Source: Tanypteryx hageni (Eukaryota > Arthropoda > Insecta > Odonata > Petaluridae). From it: a stretch of 64,000 nt of DNA. The position numbers and the translations under genes were made by a program. Shown here piece after piece: positions 23,302 through 35,732 of this stretch (position 1 is its first letter; each line of letters starts with the position of its first letter). The notes beneath the pieces are model-generated. The model ran no database searches, was not told where the DNA came from, and saw only the letters and a program-made list of their open reading frames with translations. Location: the NCBI GenBank assembly GCA_028673005.1, contig CM054116.1, forward strand, positions 21,647,840-21,711,839, in the 5' to 3' direction.

Positions 23302-24595
23302 TCCGAATCGGGGAATCCGCCCCCACCCCACCTCCGCCGCCGCCGCTCGGGACCGCTATTTCCGTCCGCCGCCCCTTTTGCCCCTCCGCCGCCCCGAATC
23401 GCCGCCGCCTCCGGCAAAGGATTCCATCTCTGAGCGCCGACCGAAAGTAACGATACGCTGGTCGCCATTGTTTACCTGCTTCCCCGCCCCGAATGCACCC
23501 GACCCGTCTGGGGCGATCGCGAGACGAGACGTGACAAAAGCGACTCGATCGCTTTTTTCTACCGAAAGCATTGTTTAGAATAAAGGTCACGCTGACGAAC
23601 GAGGTGAAGGTCGAGTCACGGCAGCGAATAAATGGAGAATTTTACTTTTGTCTATTTGTATGCAAGATAAATGTAGTGTAACTATTTCATGGGCGTGAAT
23701 TCTGTTGAAAAAGATTTCTATCGATGAAACCTTTAAGAAAAATAATTTTATCGGTGTGATGTAATGTGCACATACTAGGTTATAAATTGATATTATAACA
23801 CCAGGCTTTTAATTTGTCGTGAATCATATATTCGCTGAACCAACTTAATTTCTTTCTAGATACTGTTTTAGGGCGTTTCCTTCCTTTCTCAAGAAAAGTT
23901 TTACATCACAGCTAACAGATACCATACGTGGCGTCTCGATTGTATGAATTGGTCAGAAGCAGTCGTATAAAGTTACAGATTGACATTTACATTTCTGTTG
24001 TATAGAATTAATGAACGCAGAGTTGCCAGCTATTTTGAGTTCTACTTTTCGCCATCACAAATTCTACAGTTCTGTTTTCTGGTGGCGTCGGCGAATGTTT
24101 TCCCTTATGCGATATGTTCCAACGAACATGGAGCAGATCATTAACTTTGATACTTGACGTATCAATTCGACCCTATTTTATTCAGTTTCTTCAGAATCTT
24201 GATGGTTATGCACGTATTGTGTTCTTAAGAAAGACTACTTACTTCACTGATTGATTTTTCTAAAATTTGTTAACCTCCAGCACAGTAAAATATTACGCAA
24301 ATACTATGAAATATTCCTCTGCTAATTAAATTTTCTTCCTTAATAGCAGTTCATTGCATATATGATAGTGTAACAAGATGATACAAATAGAACTTATGGT
24401 GTTTACTTTTATTTAATCATTTATTTAATACTTATATTGCCTTTAATAGCTTTAAAGTCATCGCGGATATGTAGCTCTTTGTGTTCCCAAATAAAATACT
24501 ACAAATACATTCGAACGGAATATTAAATTGATTTGCGCCGGAAAAATAACGCGTGTACGTATTAGAATATACCGAATCTGAGTCCAACGGTAGTT

Positions 24596-24609
24596 GTTGC
24601 TATAGCAAC
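24596..24609. promoter_or_regulatory. Palindromic X-box-like motif (RFX type)
   Basis: GTTGCTATAGCAAC is a perfect 14-bp palindrome matching the RFX-factor X-box pattern (GTTRCC-like half, two-base spacer, RGYAAC). No promoter is evident next to it. Confidence 0.35.
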
Positions 24610-24835
24610 ACTCTCGTAATGAGTGATAAAAACTGCGAAATCGCCAGTATTTACGCGAAACTCTAAGAAATACAATCGATAAGCAAAATTCTACGATAAA
24701 AATTAGAATCTTCATTCCTTTCCTCAGAGAATAGTACAAAACTCGCTCCAATATTACAATTATAAGATATTTTAATGTGCAAGAGAAAATTACCCTGCAC
24801 GATGGATTTCAGATTTCCCCTGTAAATCAAATGAG

Positions 24836-25000
24836 AAGAATAGTTCCTGGAATCGAACCCAGGATTTCAATCTGCGTAACAAAAATATCCTCGGAAGCCC
24901 AGCCCCAGTAGCAAGAGATTTTCACCGAGTTTCATGAAAATCGGTTTATTGGTTCAAAAGTTAATAGGGGAGGACGGACAGACAGACAGACACAACGACA
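24836..25000 (-). repeat. tRNA-derived SINE-like repeat
   Basis: On the minus strand a T-arm-like stem and loop, TCCTGGGTTCGATTCCAGGA, includes a good Pol III B box. Adjacent sequence reads 'accgagtttcatgaaaatcgg' on the + strand and ends in a cagacagacagac run, a tail common to short retroposons in arthropods. An A box is not clear. Confidence 0.5.
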
Positions 25001-26709
25001 AAACTATAAGCCTATTTCCATTATGCAAGCAAAATGGAAAAATTCACAAAATTTTGATGAAGACTAACAACGAGTGACTGATCAATTGATTTACTCAACA
25101 AGACGTAAATAAATGTACGTGTTGCATTACCCCCAACAGAGAAATTCCAATTACAGGTGGTTAGATTTAAAGATCACCAAACCAAGGTTTGAAATACTTG
25201 GCATCTGAAAATGCTTCATTGGTATTGAAAGCACGATTTTGTTGGTATATTTTATAATTTTAATCGCTGCTTAGGTTCTCCCGCGATCATAAGAAATGCC
25301 ATTCATATACAAACAAATCAAGCGTAGAAAGTTCTTAAAAATTAATATTTTCATATATCTTTACTGATACAAAATTTTGGTTAATTCGAATTCGCTTACT
25401 ATTTTAGCGAAATTTACATTACTGAATACCTAATTATTTCAACTTCATCGAGTTGCACTCAAGAAGTATCTTGTTCTGTGATGCTAACGACGGATTGAGA
25501 ACACTTCTATTGTAATCTCTATCGATATAGCAGAGTTATATATTAGTGGCTTTGTCTCTTTTCAATCCCTTTTCGAATAACTAAGAAACTTTCAGAACAA
25601 CCAAATTCGATAAAAATAAATGTTGGAATAAAATAGAAGCCAGAAAATTGAAGCAGATTCTTTTATGCGTGGATGAACATCCGCCAATTTTTATGATTTA
25701 AAAATGTCTTTTTGTCATCAATTAAAGCGTAACATATCATATGCATTTATAAGCCTAAATACGTTAAATTATAAATTTATCATTATAATTAATATCACCG
25801 AACATTTCTCCTGCCCATGACGACGATGACGCAATTTTTGTTTCGAGAACCAGCCTCCCAGTCCATGTATTTTTAAAGGGCTAGTTTTAATATTAGCGGA
25901 ATCTTTAGCTTCCGAATTGAAAACGTCCATTTCCTATTTTTATTCACGTTGAAGAGCGTTTTTCTTTGAAAGACCGAATGAATACCGCTGCCCCATACTT
26001 CTCTCATCTCTCAAAAGTTAATTGGCATTTTCTCTAGGAACTTTTCCAGAGTAATGAAAAAAACTAATATTTCACCTATCCACACTCCTGGCCATTAGAA
26101 GTTCGTATCGATCTCTATGATAGGCGCGTGCGTCTTGACAATTTTTATCCTCGGTACAAGGGTTGCATGTCTAGCTCCCGATGCAGGGACCCGAATCCTG
26201 CCAAGGGTTCGGTCTTAGGCGTGCGTCTTTGTTTTCGCGTTCATTGCAAAAAGCCGTGAAATACTGTTAATTAGTTGGTCAAAAATAAACATTTAACTAC
26301 GTATCTAATAATAAACATAATTTAACTATGGTTGCAGGCATATTTAAAAGTCGCACGGCTCGTTAGTTCTCGATCACATTCGCCCAATATCTCTTTAAGC
26401 AATGCGAAAGTCATCGATTTCATATATTATTCCTTCCAACTGCATGGAGATTCAAGGAAATATATTCAGTGGCATTGATGTTTTTAACTACGACTTGTCT
26501 ACCCGTTACAGCGTTGCTTGCAATTTGGATGTAACGGCGAAAGGGGATAAGAAAATTACTAATAAACACGAAATTTTAAAGGTGGTATTTATGTTTAAGA
26601 ATAAAAATAAAAGAACCTTGTTGTAGTTTTATTTTCTCGTATGCACAGTATTTAGAGAAAGTATTGTAGCCGCGAATAAAGTTGACTTCAAGATTTTGAT
26701 GGAAATACA

Positions 26710-27026
26710 CTTTTTAGGTGTCCCAGAGTCCGAAAAAGGAGGTTACGCCATTCCGTATGTGCATGATTCTAGGGCCAAAAGGGTTAAAATAAATCAAATG
26801 ATAACTCGTATTTATGCATACTAGCATCCAGAATAGAAACTACGAAGAGTGCAACAATAAAGGGTCTTGTCGATGTTCGCAAAATGTCGATATATCAGAA
26901 AATGTCTCCAAACAATTTTGATTCACATTCATTCAATTATAGAGCTTGGTGTCCTAAACAATACTAAATAAGCCATATTTCTCAAAAGATAAATTTATAG
27001 TGTCCATCGACATTATAATACATCGA
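26710..27026 (-). repeat. Inverted copy of a dispersed repeat also found at 53.7-54.4 kb
   Basis: The reverse complement matches the repeat at 54045-54395 along its length. Shared words include 'ttttaggtgtccc', 'gttacgccattccgtatgt' (compare gttttcgccatcccgtatgt), 'aacaataaagggt' and 'ttggtgtcctaaacaatact'. I do not recognise coding capacity. Confidence 0.75.
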
Positions 27027-29267
27027 GTTTTACGCCCATTTACCGCCCAGCTCTCTCCAGTCCTTTGACGTCACTAACCTTCGTCCAGCAATAATGCTTC
27101 AGCGCTTACGTGGCTTCGTCAATCTGTAAATACTACTTGATATTTATGTATGACATAACTATTTATCGAGTTTGATTTTAAAATATATGAGGTTATCGAT
27201 ATATTAGTACCATTTACGTGCAAAAGACATTTTCCGCGGTTTTGTTATTTATGCAACAGTAAGAGTTCCTTTCAGTCAGGAATGACTGTAGTAAAACCAG
27301 TAACATACCTGTTTGAGAACGTTTGTGCAATATATATATCGTACCAAATTTTTATATCGAAATAATCGAGTCCTGTTGTAAAATCGCAATACACATTTTT
27401 CTTCTCCTTTCTTCATTTCACGCCATGGAATACGATGTTATATATTCTCTCTCTCTCTATCTATCCATATCTCCCCCCTTCCTCCCTCTCTCCCTTCCAA
27501 TTTCTCATTTAAAAGTATTACACGAATTAAAAGCAGTGTACTCTTTTTCATGGTATAAGGCTTTTTCATCGCTAAATCTTGAAAAATCCCGCTTTTCTAG
27601 TATCAAACGAGTTTTTAAGCTAATTTGGCATAAAGTCAGTACCTATATCTCTTTTTAAAAATTATCCTTAGTTCTTTCGACCGTACGATTGGCCAAGTCT
27701 CAGTGTTGTATCTTAATACCTAACAATTTTTTTAAAGGAATGGTATGGATACAAATGGTTGCGCAGTGTGTTTATTATGGGAATTTTTCATTAATTAATT
27801 GGAGACTTCCAAATTTCAACGTTTTCAAAATTCTCCTCATGCTCTAACGCTTATGTCATATAAACCAATTGCCAGAATCTCACCCATTCCAGATCAAACA
27901 CCTCCACTCCATGTGACGCTTGCACGTAGCACGTATGCATTGGATATTTAATATACCTACATAGTTTATTATGCTCTTCCACCGTCTCAAACACAGCGGT
28001 GTGGTTTCAAACTTCTACTTTCTCGGATATTTCCATGTTTTTAGCAAATATTGAACGCTAAATGAATTCCAGTTCATTTCAACGTTAGTTTTCAAAATAT
28101 CAACGATATTTATCATAAATATTTGAGCTGAGCGTCTAATTAACAAAAAATCGATTAAAGTATGTTCAGATAACTTTTTTTCCGGCGAATGAAGTTGAAT
28201 TTTTAGTGTGACAGCGGAATTTCGCTGCATTGTTCTTAAGGGTGATTCTAAAAATCCGTTATTTCGGAAATGAAAAACGTCTGGGTCGATGGGCATCGTT
28301 TCGCATCCTTTCTTTCGGCCAACGAATCGGATCGGGAAGAAGTAAAGAAGCGCGTATCGGGCACACGGCTTAAGTCCGCTTTTGGCCAAATCGCAAAATG
28401 AATTTTTCTTGGCGTTGCCCTTGTCGAATCGCAGTTACGCAATATCATAGTTGTGGTCACAAGTCGAGACAAGTGACCAGAGAGCAATTCCGCTTCCAAC
28501 GATCCATAGGCATCGGTTGAAGGATTCTATACGAACCAATAAAAGAACCGAAAAATTGGTAAATTTTATAATGGACAGTGCAAAATGGAAAAGTTCCGTA
28601 TATTCTTCGGCGAGAGGAGAGAAGTTCAGTCAAAGGAATGAGAACATGAGAAAGGGTGGGAAGTAGATAGACAGGTAATCGTCTTTATTCGGGCGAAATT
28701 TGGACTTTAAGGTCCATTCTTAGATTTAACCCTTAGGGGAGCGATCAATCTGAAGTGACTGAAGGTTGCAATTGTATGGATCACCCATAAATGGAACCAA
28801 AGGAAGAAGAACACAACAATCCGAAGAGCGAAATCTGTTCTTCTGAAATTTAAAAAGTCTAACGCCTTCGAGCAAAGACGTGAAAGATAATTTTATGCTG
28901 TAGGTTTCGCTCAAAGAAAAGAATCAATTTGAGAAGAAGGTAAACGAGAGCGTGCGACATAAAAATGAAATCGAGAACTTCAAAATGGCAGGTTAATCTA
29001 ATTTATCCTAATATAAGTAACGACGTAGACCGTATGAGAGATTGAACGGTGATATTCCCGAAATTATAGCTTTAAGGCGGGAATCGAGAACAATTGGAGA
29101 AACCTGATTGGGTGCATTTCACAGGAGTGAAAAAGTTAGGGTGGCATATGTGTATACATAAAGTTACATGCTTGTAATTAAAAAGAGTCGAAGTATTGAA
29201 AACAGCAACTCAATATGAAATGTTATTCCACGATGAAGTGTATTGACACGACATTAGGCGCGCTCAA

Positions 29268-30347
29268 TTCTGGAGCACAGACGGTCGCGCGGTGTGACTG
29301 AGTCACCCCATTTTGAATTACATTTTTCAACATAATTATTCATGATTTTTTATTTATTTATTTTTGTATTCTTAGATTAGTAAGGAAATAGTAAAATTCC
29401 AATTTATTTTAAACCCATATAATTTACATGTTTGTTAAATATATCTTTATTGTTCAAAACTCCTGATTAGCTAACTTGCATGCAAAAAAACTTGTATAAT
29501 AATAACAATACTTGCGCATAATAATAATAATTAGACTTAGATAATAGCAATTATGATAACTTGTAGTACTATATTATGAATAAGACAATAATAATAAGAA
29601 TTATCTAAGTTCACGTCTCGATTTGTTATTCGCTGTCAAGGCAGTACTAACATTCGTATTTAATATGTTTCATACACATCGACCTCTTACATTTACCACA
29701 GGAGGAAGTTGTCCTCGTGTCTTGATATCTTGGGCATACGACACAGCGTAATTTTGCAGGTCTAGATGGGTCGGGCTCTCCAGAAACATTTTCTTTTCTA
29801 GGCGGTACATATTTTTGGCCCAATTCCCTTAGTTGCTTTGGTAAGGTTTTCTGTTGCAACCCAGAAATGACTGCTTTGTTAAGGACTGCCCGAGATTTTT
29901 TTATGAAATTACTTCTTTTGAGCACTGTATTTTGGTTATTTAATAGAATTATTACGTAACTATCCAGAAAAATTTCACGGATTTTCTCCAAGTCGCGATG
30001 TAAATCGAAACGTTTACCTGCCTAATAAAACGTAAAGAGAGGGTAGAAACATTAAACTGATCAATTGTAAAGAGATTCCATCGATTTATGAAAATTACAG
30101 CCAGATATAGAATAAAAAGCTTACCATGACTCGCAATAAGAAATGTAACGTGGAAGGGCGCGAGGTGACTGATTCACCCCAGAAACATTTTTTTGAAATG
30201 CTGTTCCACGGACTAAATGCTCAATGCTCAAGAGAGTTCGGAAGAAAGGTACTGACTATCTTAGGAAAAAAACATGCTTCACGAGTGGATGAGTGTAGTG
30301 TAAACATAGGTGGGGTGACTCAATCCCCCCGCGCGCCTGCTCCCGGG
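29268..30347 (-). mobile_element. Internally deleted piggyBac-like element
   Basis: The right end reads outward as GGGAGCAGGCGCGCGGGG next to CCC and TTAA (30348-30351). The left end reads TTCTGGAGCACAGACGGTCG after TCAA (29264-29267, a one-base variant of TTAA). Both ends are followed inside by 'ga(c/t)tgagtcacccc', giving matching subterminal motifs, and a third copy (gactgattcacccc) lies at about 30168. The element encodes only the C-terminal part of a transposase on the minus strand, so it is non-autonomous. Confidence 0.8.
29647..29991 (-). pseudogene. piggyBac transposase C-terminal fragment
   Basis: A 114-residue open frame with no proper start ends in a cysteine-rich module with spacing C-x2-C ... 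C-x2-C-x3-C-x2-H ... C (RCVVC, SCGKCKRSMCMKH, final YEC). This is the layout of the C-terminal DNA-binding ring of piggyBac transposases. The preceding basic stretch fits the linker before that domain. The catalytic DDD core is absent, having been lost upstream in the element. The frame remains open, so the fragment may be fairly recent or the openness may be chance. Confidence 0.75.
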
Positions 30348-33041
30348 TTAACAAAATGCCCGAATAAAATAATTATCTACTTCAAGTGATAGAATTTCAT
30401 ATTTATTGGCTCTCTTAATTTATAATCATCGGATGTATACGTAAATTGCTTCTACTATAGCTTCGTTGTGCTCAAGGTTACTCAAAGTAGCAGACTATAT
30501 GTAAATAGACACTTGCAGTTTCAGGCTATCGATTTTAAGGACATTACGCTGATAGCACTTTGAAACAATGTTAAACTACTCTCGTATGTTATGCAGTTGA
30601 CATTGGTAACTATTTCTGCAAAGTAAACAAACCGACTCTCTCACATTCCTACATTTCCTTTTTGCCTCTCGGCCCTCTTTTCTTGATATCCACGGTGAAA
30701 GGTGGTATTTATTCGCTTTGTTTGTTCTTCCTGATAGCCAGAGGCGACTCTTCTCTCACAGGGGCCAGTTATTGTCCGCATGGAGTTTAATTCTATTGCC
30801 TCCGATGTTTTTTCTTTCAAGTGCCAGGAGATAAAAATTGGAGTGAGAGGAGGATGGAGCTGGAATAGCGGATGAGAGGTGATTAGTTTGGCGCATTGCC
30901 ACTACTGGCTTCCGGAGATAGCTTACAAGTACGACTCTCTAACAAATGAAGAGTGACGTGTTTATTCATTTGATTTCCTAACATAATTGAATTCCCAGGA
31001 AATCTATTTATCCTTTCTCGCTAAGAAAAATTAAATACCAATCATATTTTGTAGTCATTTAAATAGATGCGATAAAAACGCATTAAATTTGACAATTTAG
31101 ATTGAATTGATTCGAACCCAGAACTTAGTGCAATAATTTCCAGTCTCACTAATCTTATTTCAAATCTACAAACAATAAGTATGTGCAGAATACGGTAACA
31201 CGAAAGCGGATAAAATGAAGGATGTAATGTGGCGTTGTTAAAATTAAAAACAAAATTAAAATTAAAACAACACAGTTTAATCACACTTTGACTTATTCAC
31301 AATGGCTAATACCACATCTGTTCGTTCCGTTCCCGCTCCGATCATATTCAGTGTATTGTTGTTCGTTTATCGAGAAACTAATAACTTGAAAACGAAGTTT
31401 GTCACGAAAGTTATAATCGGTTTCACGGATACGATCCAATACAAATTCCTTCAGTTATCACGAAATATACCATCTGAAGATGGTTATACGTATTAAGGGA
31501 TTCAATTTATGCCTTTAGAGAGGTAGTGAGATAACAAGTTGGGAATGTAGGAGGTGCTGGAGGGATTTTCCATATGGAATGGATCGATTGACCAGTGATA
31601 AGGGGTCACGCCCACCGAAGTAGATGACGAGTCAGTCGGCCGCTTTATGAAAGGATTTTTTACTCACGCCCTTTTAATCGTTACACTTCCATGTAAATAA
31701 TTTTCGTGAACACTTTCGTTTGCTAAAAAAATACATACAATATTATACAACACTTTAATATAGAGTCGAGTAGTATTATTAGAAAGGGTTGAGCACTACG
31801 GCAATAGTAGTATTATGTCGAGTTATGTGAGCAAGTCATTGATAAATGAATTGTCTGCTACTAATTGGTGTTATTCATCATATTGCTCAAATTGTGCCTC
31901 GTCAGGAACATGCGGCATACATATATTTTTTTACACATGTTTCTACATATTTCCATATATGTTAAAATGACAATTTTGTCGTCAAAGTTTATAACATGGC
32001 ATATTATTCCCAGTCCCCATTATTTCGTGTTAACTGATTTTCATAGTTTATAAGAAAATTTAAATGCTTCCAAAAGATCATGAATTTGGTGAATTTTCTT
32101 CGAAAAACACATGTGCGATAGTCTTATGTATAAAATCCACGAATCCGTAAACCCTTCTAAATTATATTCAGCCAACAGACAGTTGTCCGCGGACTAGTTG
32201 CAGGCAGTGATAAACTAACGAAATTTATAGTAAGGTACACTAGTGATGGTTGATGCACTATACGTGCGATTCAAAAGCATTAATAGCTTAAGCTACGGAA
32301 ATATGATTGATAACGGTCCGTAGTTTTATTCTGTTCTGGTGGATGGTCCGTGAATGCGCAAATTTGAAAATCCCTGGAATGGGGATTGGATTGCCGATTA
32401 AATACACTTAACTAAACATATTCTTTATAGAATTGTAAAATAATCAATAAGAATTGAGATCTTAGATATGACGTCATAACTGAATCTTCAGGGCCACGTA
32501 GTCCCTCATCGTTCTTTTTCAGTTAAAGCGCTTAGCACATACCCCGCAACCAAAATTGCCGTTGGCCGCTAAACATAATGCACGATGTTTCCCCAACAAG
32601 CCTTGAAATACACAGTTCCACGACATCAATTTTGTGTGGCGCCTAAACACTTCCAGATCATCCTAGAGAAATGTTTGCTAAAGAAATAAACCTTTAACTT
32701 CCGCTTATTCTTACTATCCAGTTATTTTTCATGGCAATATTGTCAATATTCAATAGTTTTAATCCCATAAGACATTTTCCCAGACTTACTTGTGCAAATT
32801 GTTTCGTCATCAATAGAAATATTGTAATTTATATTTTCGAATTTTCAGGAGGATATTTTAAAGTTCGTTACAAAAAAGGAAGGAATATTTCGTTCACAAG
32901 TTTTTATTTATTTATTTAGACTATTGGATCCAATCAAATCATAAATTCGTTTACATCTAACACAGAGTAATGGTCGTCATAGCCATTCAACCGCACCCGA
33001 CGTATTTTCTTTGGTTTTTAATATTCCACGTATCCAAAGTC

Positions 33042-33297
33042 AAGGACGTGCCCAGGGGGAGGGGTCCGGACCCGCCCACCCTGGTGAACAGACATTTGTG
33101 GAATCTGCGATAACAACGCTGCATACTTGCTACGTTGCCTCTTGCTGCGTTGAGTTATGAGAATTAAAAACGATATAAAAGTTTATATTATTTGAATAGG
33201 ACTTTTATTTAATCAACTGCTGGAAATTGGTTTTCGGCCTCAGACCCCCCTCCCTCCCTCCTCCCTCCCTACAGTAAATTTCTGGGCACGTGCATGT
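33042..33297. mobile_element. 256-bp MITE with perfect 8-bp target duplication
   Basis: The left end reads AAGGACGTGCCCAG and the right end CTGGGCACGTGCATGT, complementary over most of their length. CCAAAGTC occurs immediately outside both ends (33034-33041 and 33298-33305), a perfect 8-bp duplication pointing to the hAT superfamily. The interior has a C-rich stretch near 33245 and no reading frame. Confidence 0.85.
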
Positions 33298-35161
33298 CCA
33301 AAGTCTTCCTCAGATTACATTTTGCTTCGTAATCAGCCTGCTAATTAGAAATATAGAAAATAAAGTTTTAGTACTCTGAATAACTTGTTTGGAGTTGTAT
33401 TAATCAAAAAGTTTATTAAAGTTTTTTTTTGCATAATTATGAAATGAACGAGCAATGTCCTCTGAGGTCCGAAACACTCCGTTGATTAGAAACCTTGGTG
33501 ATAAATCAAGAAGCGTTGTTAAAATTGCCTATAAATACCGTTATATCTCTATGTGGATTTAATCCTCAAATTATCCAGTGGGAATCAGTTCTCGGTAGAA
33601 TTCAGTATGAGCGATACTTTAAGAAAGCAGAGACTCAAGATCATGATCACCTAAATCACATTCTAAATTTTTTTAAACAAATAAACCTATTTTTATTATC
33701 CCAACAATTAATCTGTGACTATATCAATTATTAATTTTCGGAGAATGAACATTATTTTTCGTAATTTTTGCGTTATCAACTAAACCTGTATTAATGAACA
33801 TCAACCTCATGTATCCATAACTTTAATTACATTTTATATTTAAGGAAAAATACTTCTCATTTGTGTGAATGATTCTTGTTGTGATATACATCAGCTGACT
33901 TGTTGTGATCACATAACTTCGTAGTTTTTTATATGTTGGAGTCAATGGAGCTATCAATATCCGTGAGTAATAATAATGAAGTAATATATAGAATTAGTAT
34001 TTTTCAGCAGATTTCATAGTTTGCAACATAGCATTTAAATTTTCAATTTGCATGGGCATCATGAATGAATTTCTTTTAAAATATAGACACAAAGAAAAAC
34101 TTAATTTAATCCAAGCATTTTAATTTTTCATACATATCGATTAATTGAAAATAGCTTAGATTTAGAATGAGAAGTAGAGATATATTTCCAGACTAGCATT
34201 TTGAGTAAATATGTAATTTACTTATTTTTTCTTGATTTCTCACCTATACGACATTTTAGGCCCTCTGTTGGAAAACATTCAACGTTAAACATTCTAAAAA
34301 TATTTTTTCTCAAAAGCATCTTTTTATGAATAAAGGAAGAAATTTGTAAGTAGAGTTTGACCGCAATAAATGTGCACTATTAGCAGGCTTCTGTGAACGT
34401 TTTTCTGAATAGATTCTAGTTTATCCTAAATTACCCCTACAAACTTATGAAATGTCAAGGATGTCTCCATGATATATGCCCAAGAGGCGGGCCGGGGAAA
34501 TGCAGAAAATATGTATGCAATTTTGTAATTATTATTTGAGATAAATTAGATGTAAATTTGTTACATTTGCGAGATCTGTGGCTCCTTCGTCTCATTCGTC
34601 ATTAATAATACTTTTGGTTCCTTGCAATATATATATATTTCGGAGAGAGAGAGTGAGGTATGTACACTCCTTAATTCTTCCACATTCCGCCTCGACGGGC
34701 TTACATAGGATTGGCATGATTTCACCTTTGTTATTTCCTAGAATTCTAATCCTAGAATAGATATCGCAGCCTTGACATTTCGTAGACTAAATAATTGCAT
34801 AGGAGCGCCTCTGAAATCAGAGTGTCTATGTGTTTCTCTCCCGTGTGAAGGAGGGTGAGGGGGCGGTTTCTTAGGACAACGGCTGTGAAGGCGGGAGAGC
34901 GAGTGTGTGCGAAAGAGAGCACGTGCGTGTGTGCGTAAGAGTGCCAACCGTAGGGAAATTGAGTTCCCCTGCTCGTACGCGCGCACGCACACGCGTGCAT
35001 AAACACTCACGGGCACACTTTAGCACTCGGGCCTATCTATATATGTAAGAATAAAGATCCAGCCGAGTGAAATGTCAGTCGCTCTGTCCCAAGAGGGGGC
35101 GAGAGGAGCGAACCGCGGCGCCTCCCGCCCTTCTTCTTGTTCTCTCTCTCTTTCATTGCAG

Positions 35162-35209
35162 TCGTCCTCTGTGCGACGGTCGCCCTAACGGCGGAAGAAT
35201 GTCGCCCCT
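35162..35209 (+). CDS. qvr: quiver/sleepless, alternative signal-peptide exon A (48 nt)
   Basis: A 48-nt phase 1-1 exon sits between a strong pyrimidine tract ending ttgcag (35161) and a gtaagt donor (35210). It encodes VLCATVALTAEECRP plus split codons on each side. The hydrophobic run followed by EEC parallels exon B (VSLSQEECQ) and the Drosophila Quiver leader/mature border (AECQT, from memory of the family). Joined to the Ly6 exon it gives [14 protein letters not shown]. Signal peptidase would probably cut after ALTA. It may be mutually exclusive with exon B, but including both also keeps the frame. Supported by splice sites, phase and similarity to exon B; actual use is inference. Confidence 0.65.
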
Positions 35210-35687
35210 GTAAGTAGTAACCCGCCCTCTCTGATTCCAAAGAGAATGATGCCTTCCTCACAATTACCAGCTCCGCCAAGCTCGCAAGAGAAAGCTTATG
35301 TTTGTTGGTGTCGCGCTCCTCCTCGAAGCTACGTGCGCCCATCCACCTCCCCCCCCCACTCTCCCTCCCCTTTTACACCTGCAGGAATGCCCCCATCTCT
35401 CTTTCTCTCTGTTTATTTCTGTCTTTCTATCTTTATCTCACTCTCTATCTATCTTTGTGTGGGCTTTTTGTAACCCTAAAAAAAATATTAAAAACCCTCT
35501 GTACTAACGACCTTTGATGCCGTTCTCTCCCCCCCTCTGTGTTTCCCCACCCCTCTCCCCCCTCACCTCCCGCTCCAAATTCTCCTCCCCCACCGCCCCG
35601 GTTCGTTTCTACCCCCTGCCCCCCCTCCTCCTTCACCCTCTCCTCCCCCTTCACCCCCCCTCCCACGCTCTCTTCTTCTCTTTGCAG

Positions 35688-35732
35688 TGATTCTTCTAGC
35701 AGCCGTGTCTCTATCCCAGGAGGAGTGCCAAA
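35688..35732 (+). CDS. qvr: quiver/sleepless, alternative signal-peptide exon B (45 nt)
   Basis: A 45-nt phase 1-1 exon follows a long C/T tract ending tttgcag and is followed by gtgagt (35733). It encodes ILLAAVSLSQEECQ plus split codons. Spliced to the Ly6 exon it gives [17 protein letters not shown], which matches the start of mature Quiver from Drosophila more closely than exon A does. It lies 478 bp downstream of exon A, in the same phase and with the same hydrophobic-EEC layout, so the two probably arose by exon duplication. With exon 1 it completes a typical secretory signal peptide with cleavage near SLS/QEEC. Confidence 0.75.

Larger units (their letters stand above)
18216..35161 (+). 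other. qvr: Inferred qvr intron 1, about 17 kb
   Basis: The stretch is bounded by gtgagt at 18216 and a polypyrimidine-ttgcag acceptor at 35161. Inside are several mobile elements, the AT satellite, GA-rich tracts (21720-22090, 22795-23095) and a CpG-rich block with a TATA box (23.1-23.6 kb), each listed separately. No other exon was recognised on either strand. Confidence 0.45.
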
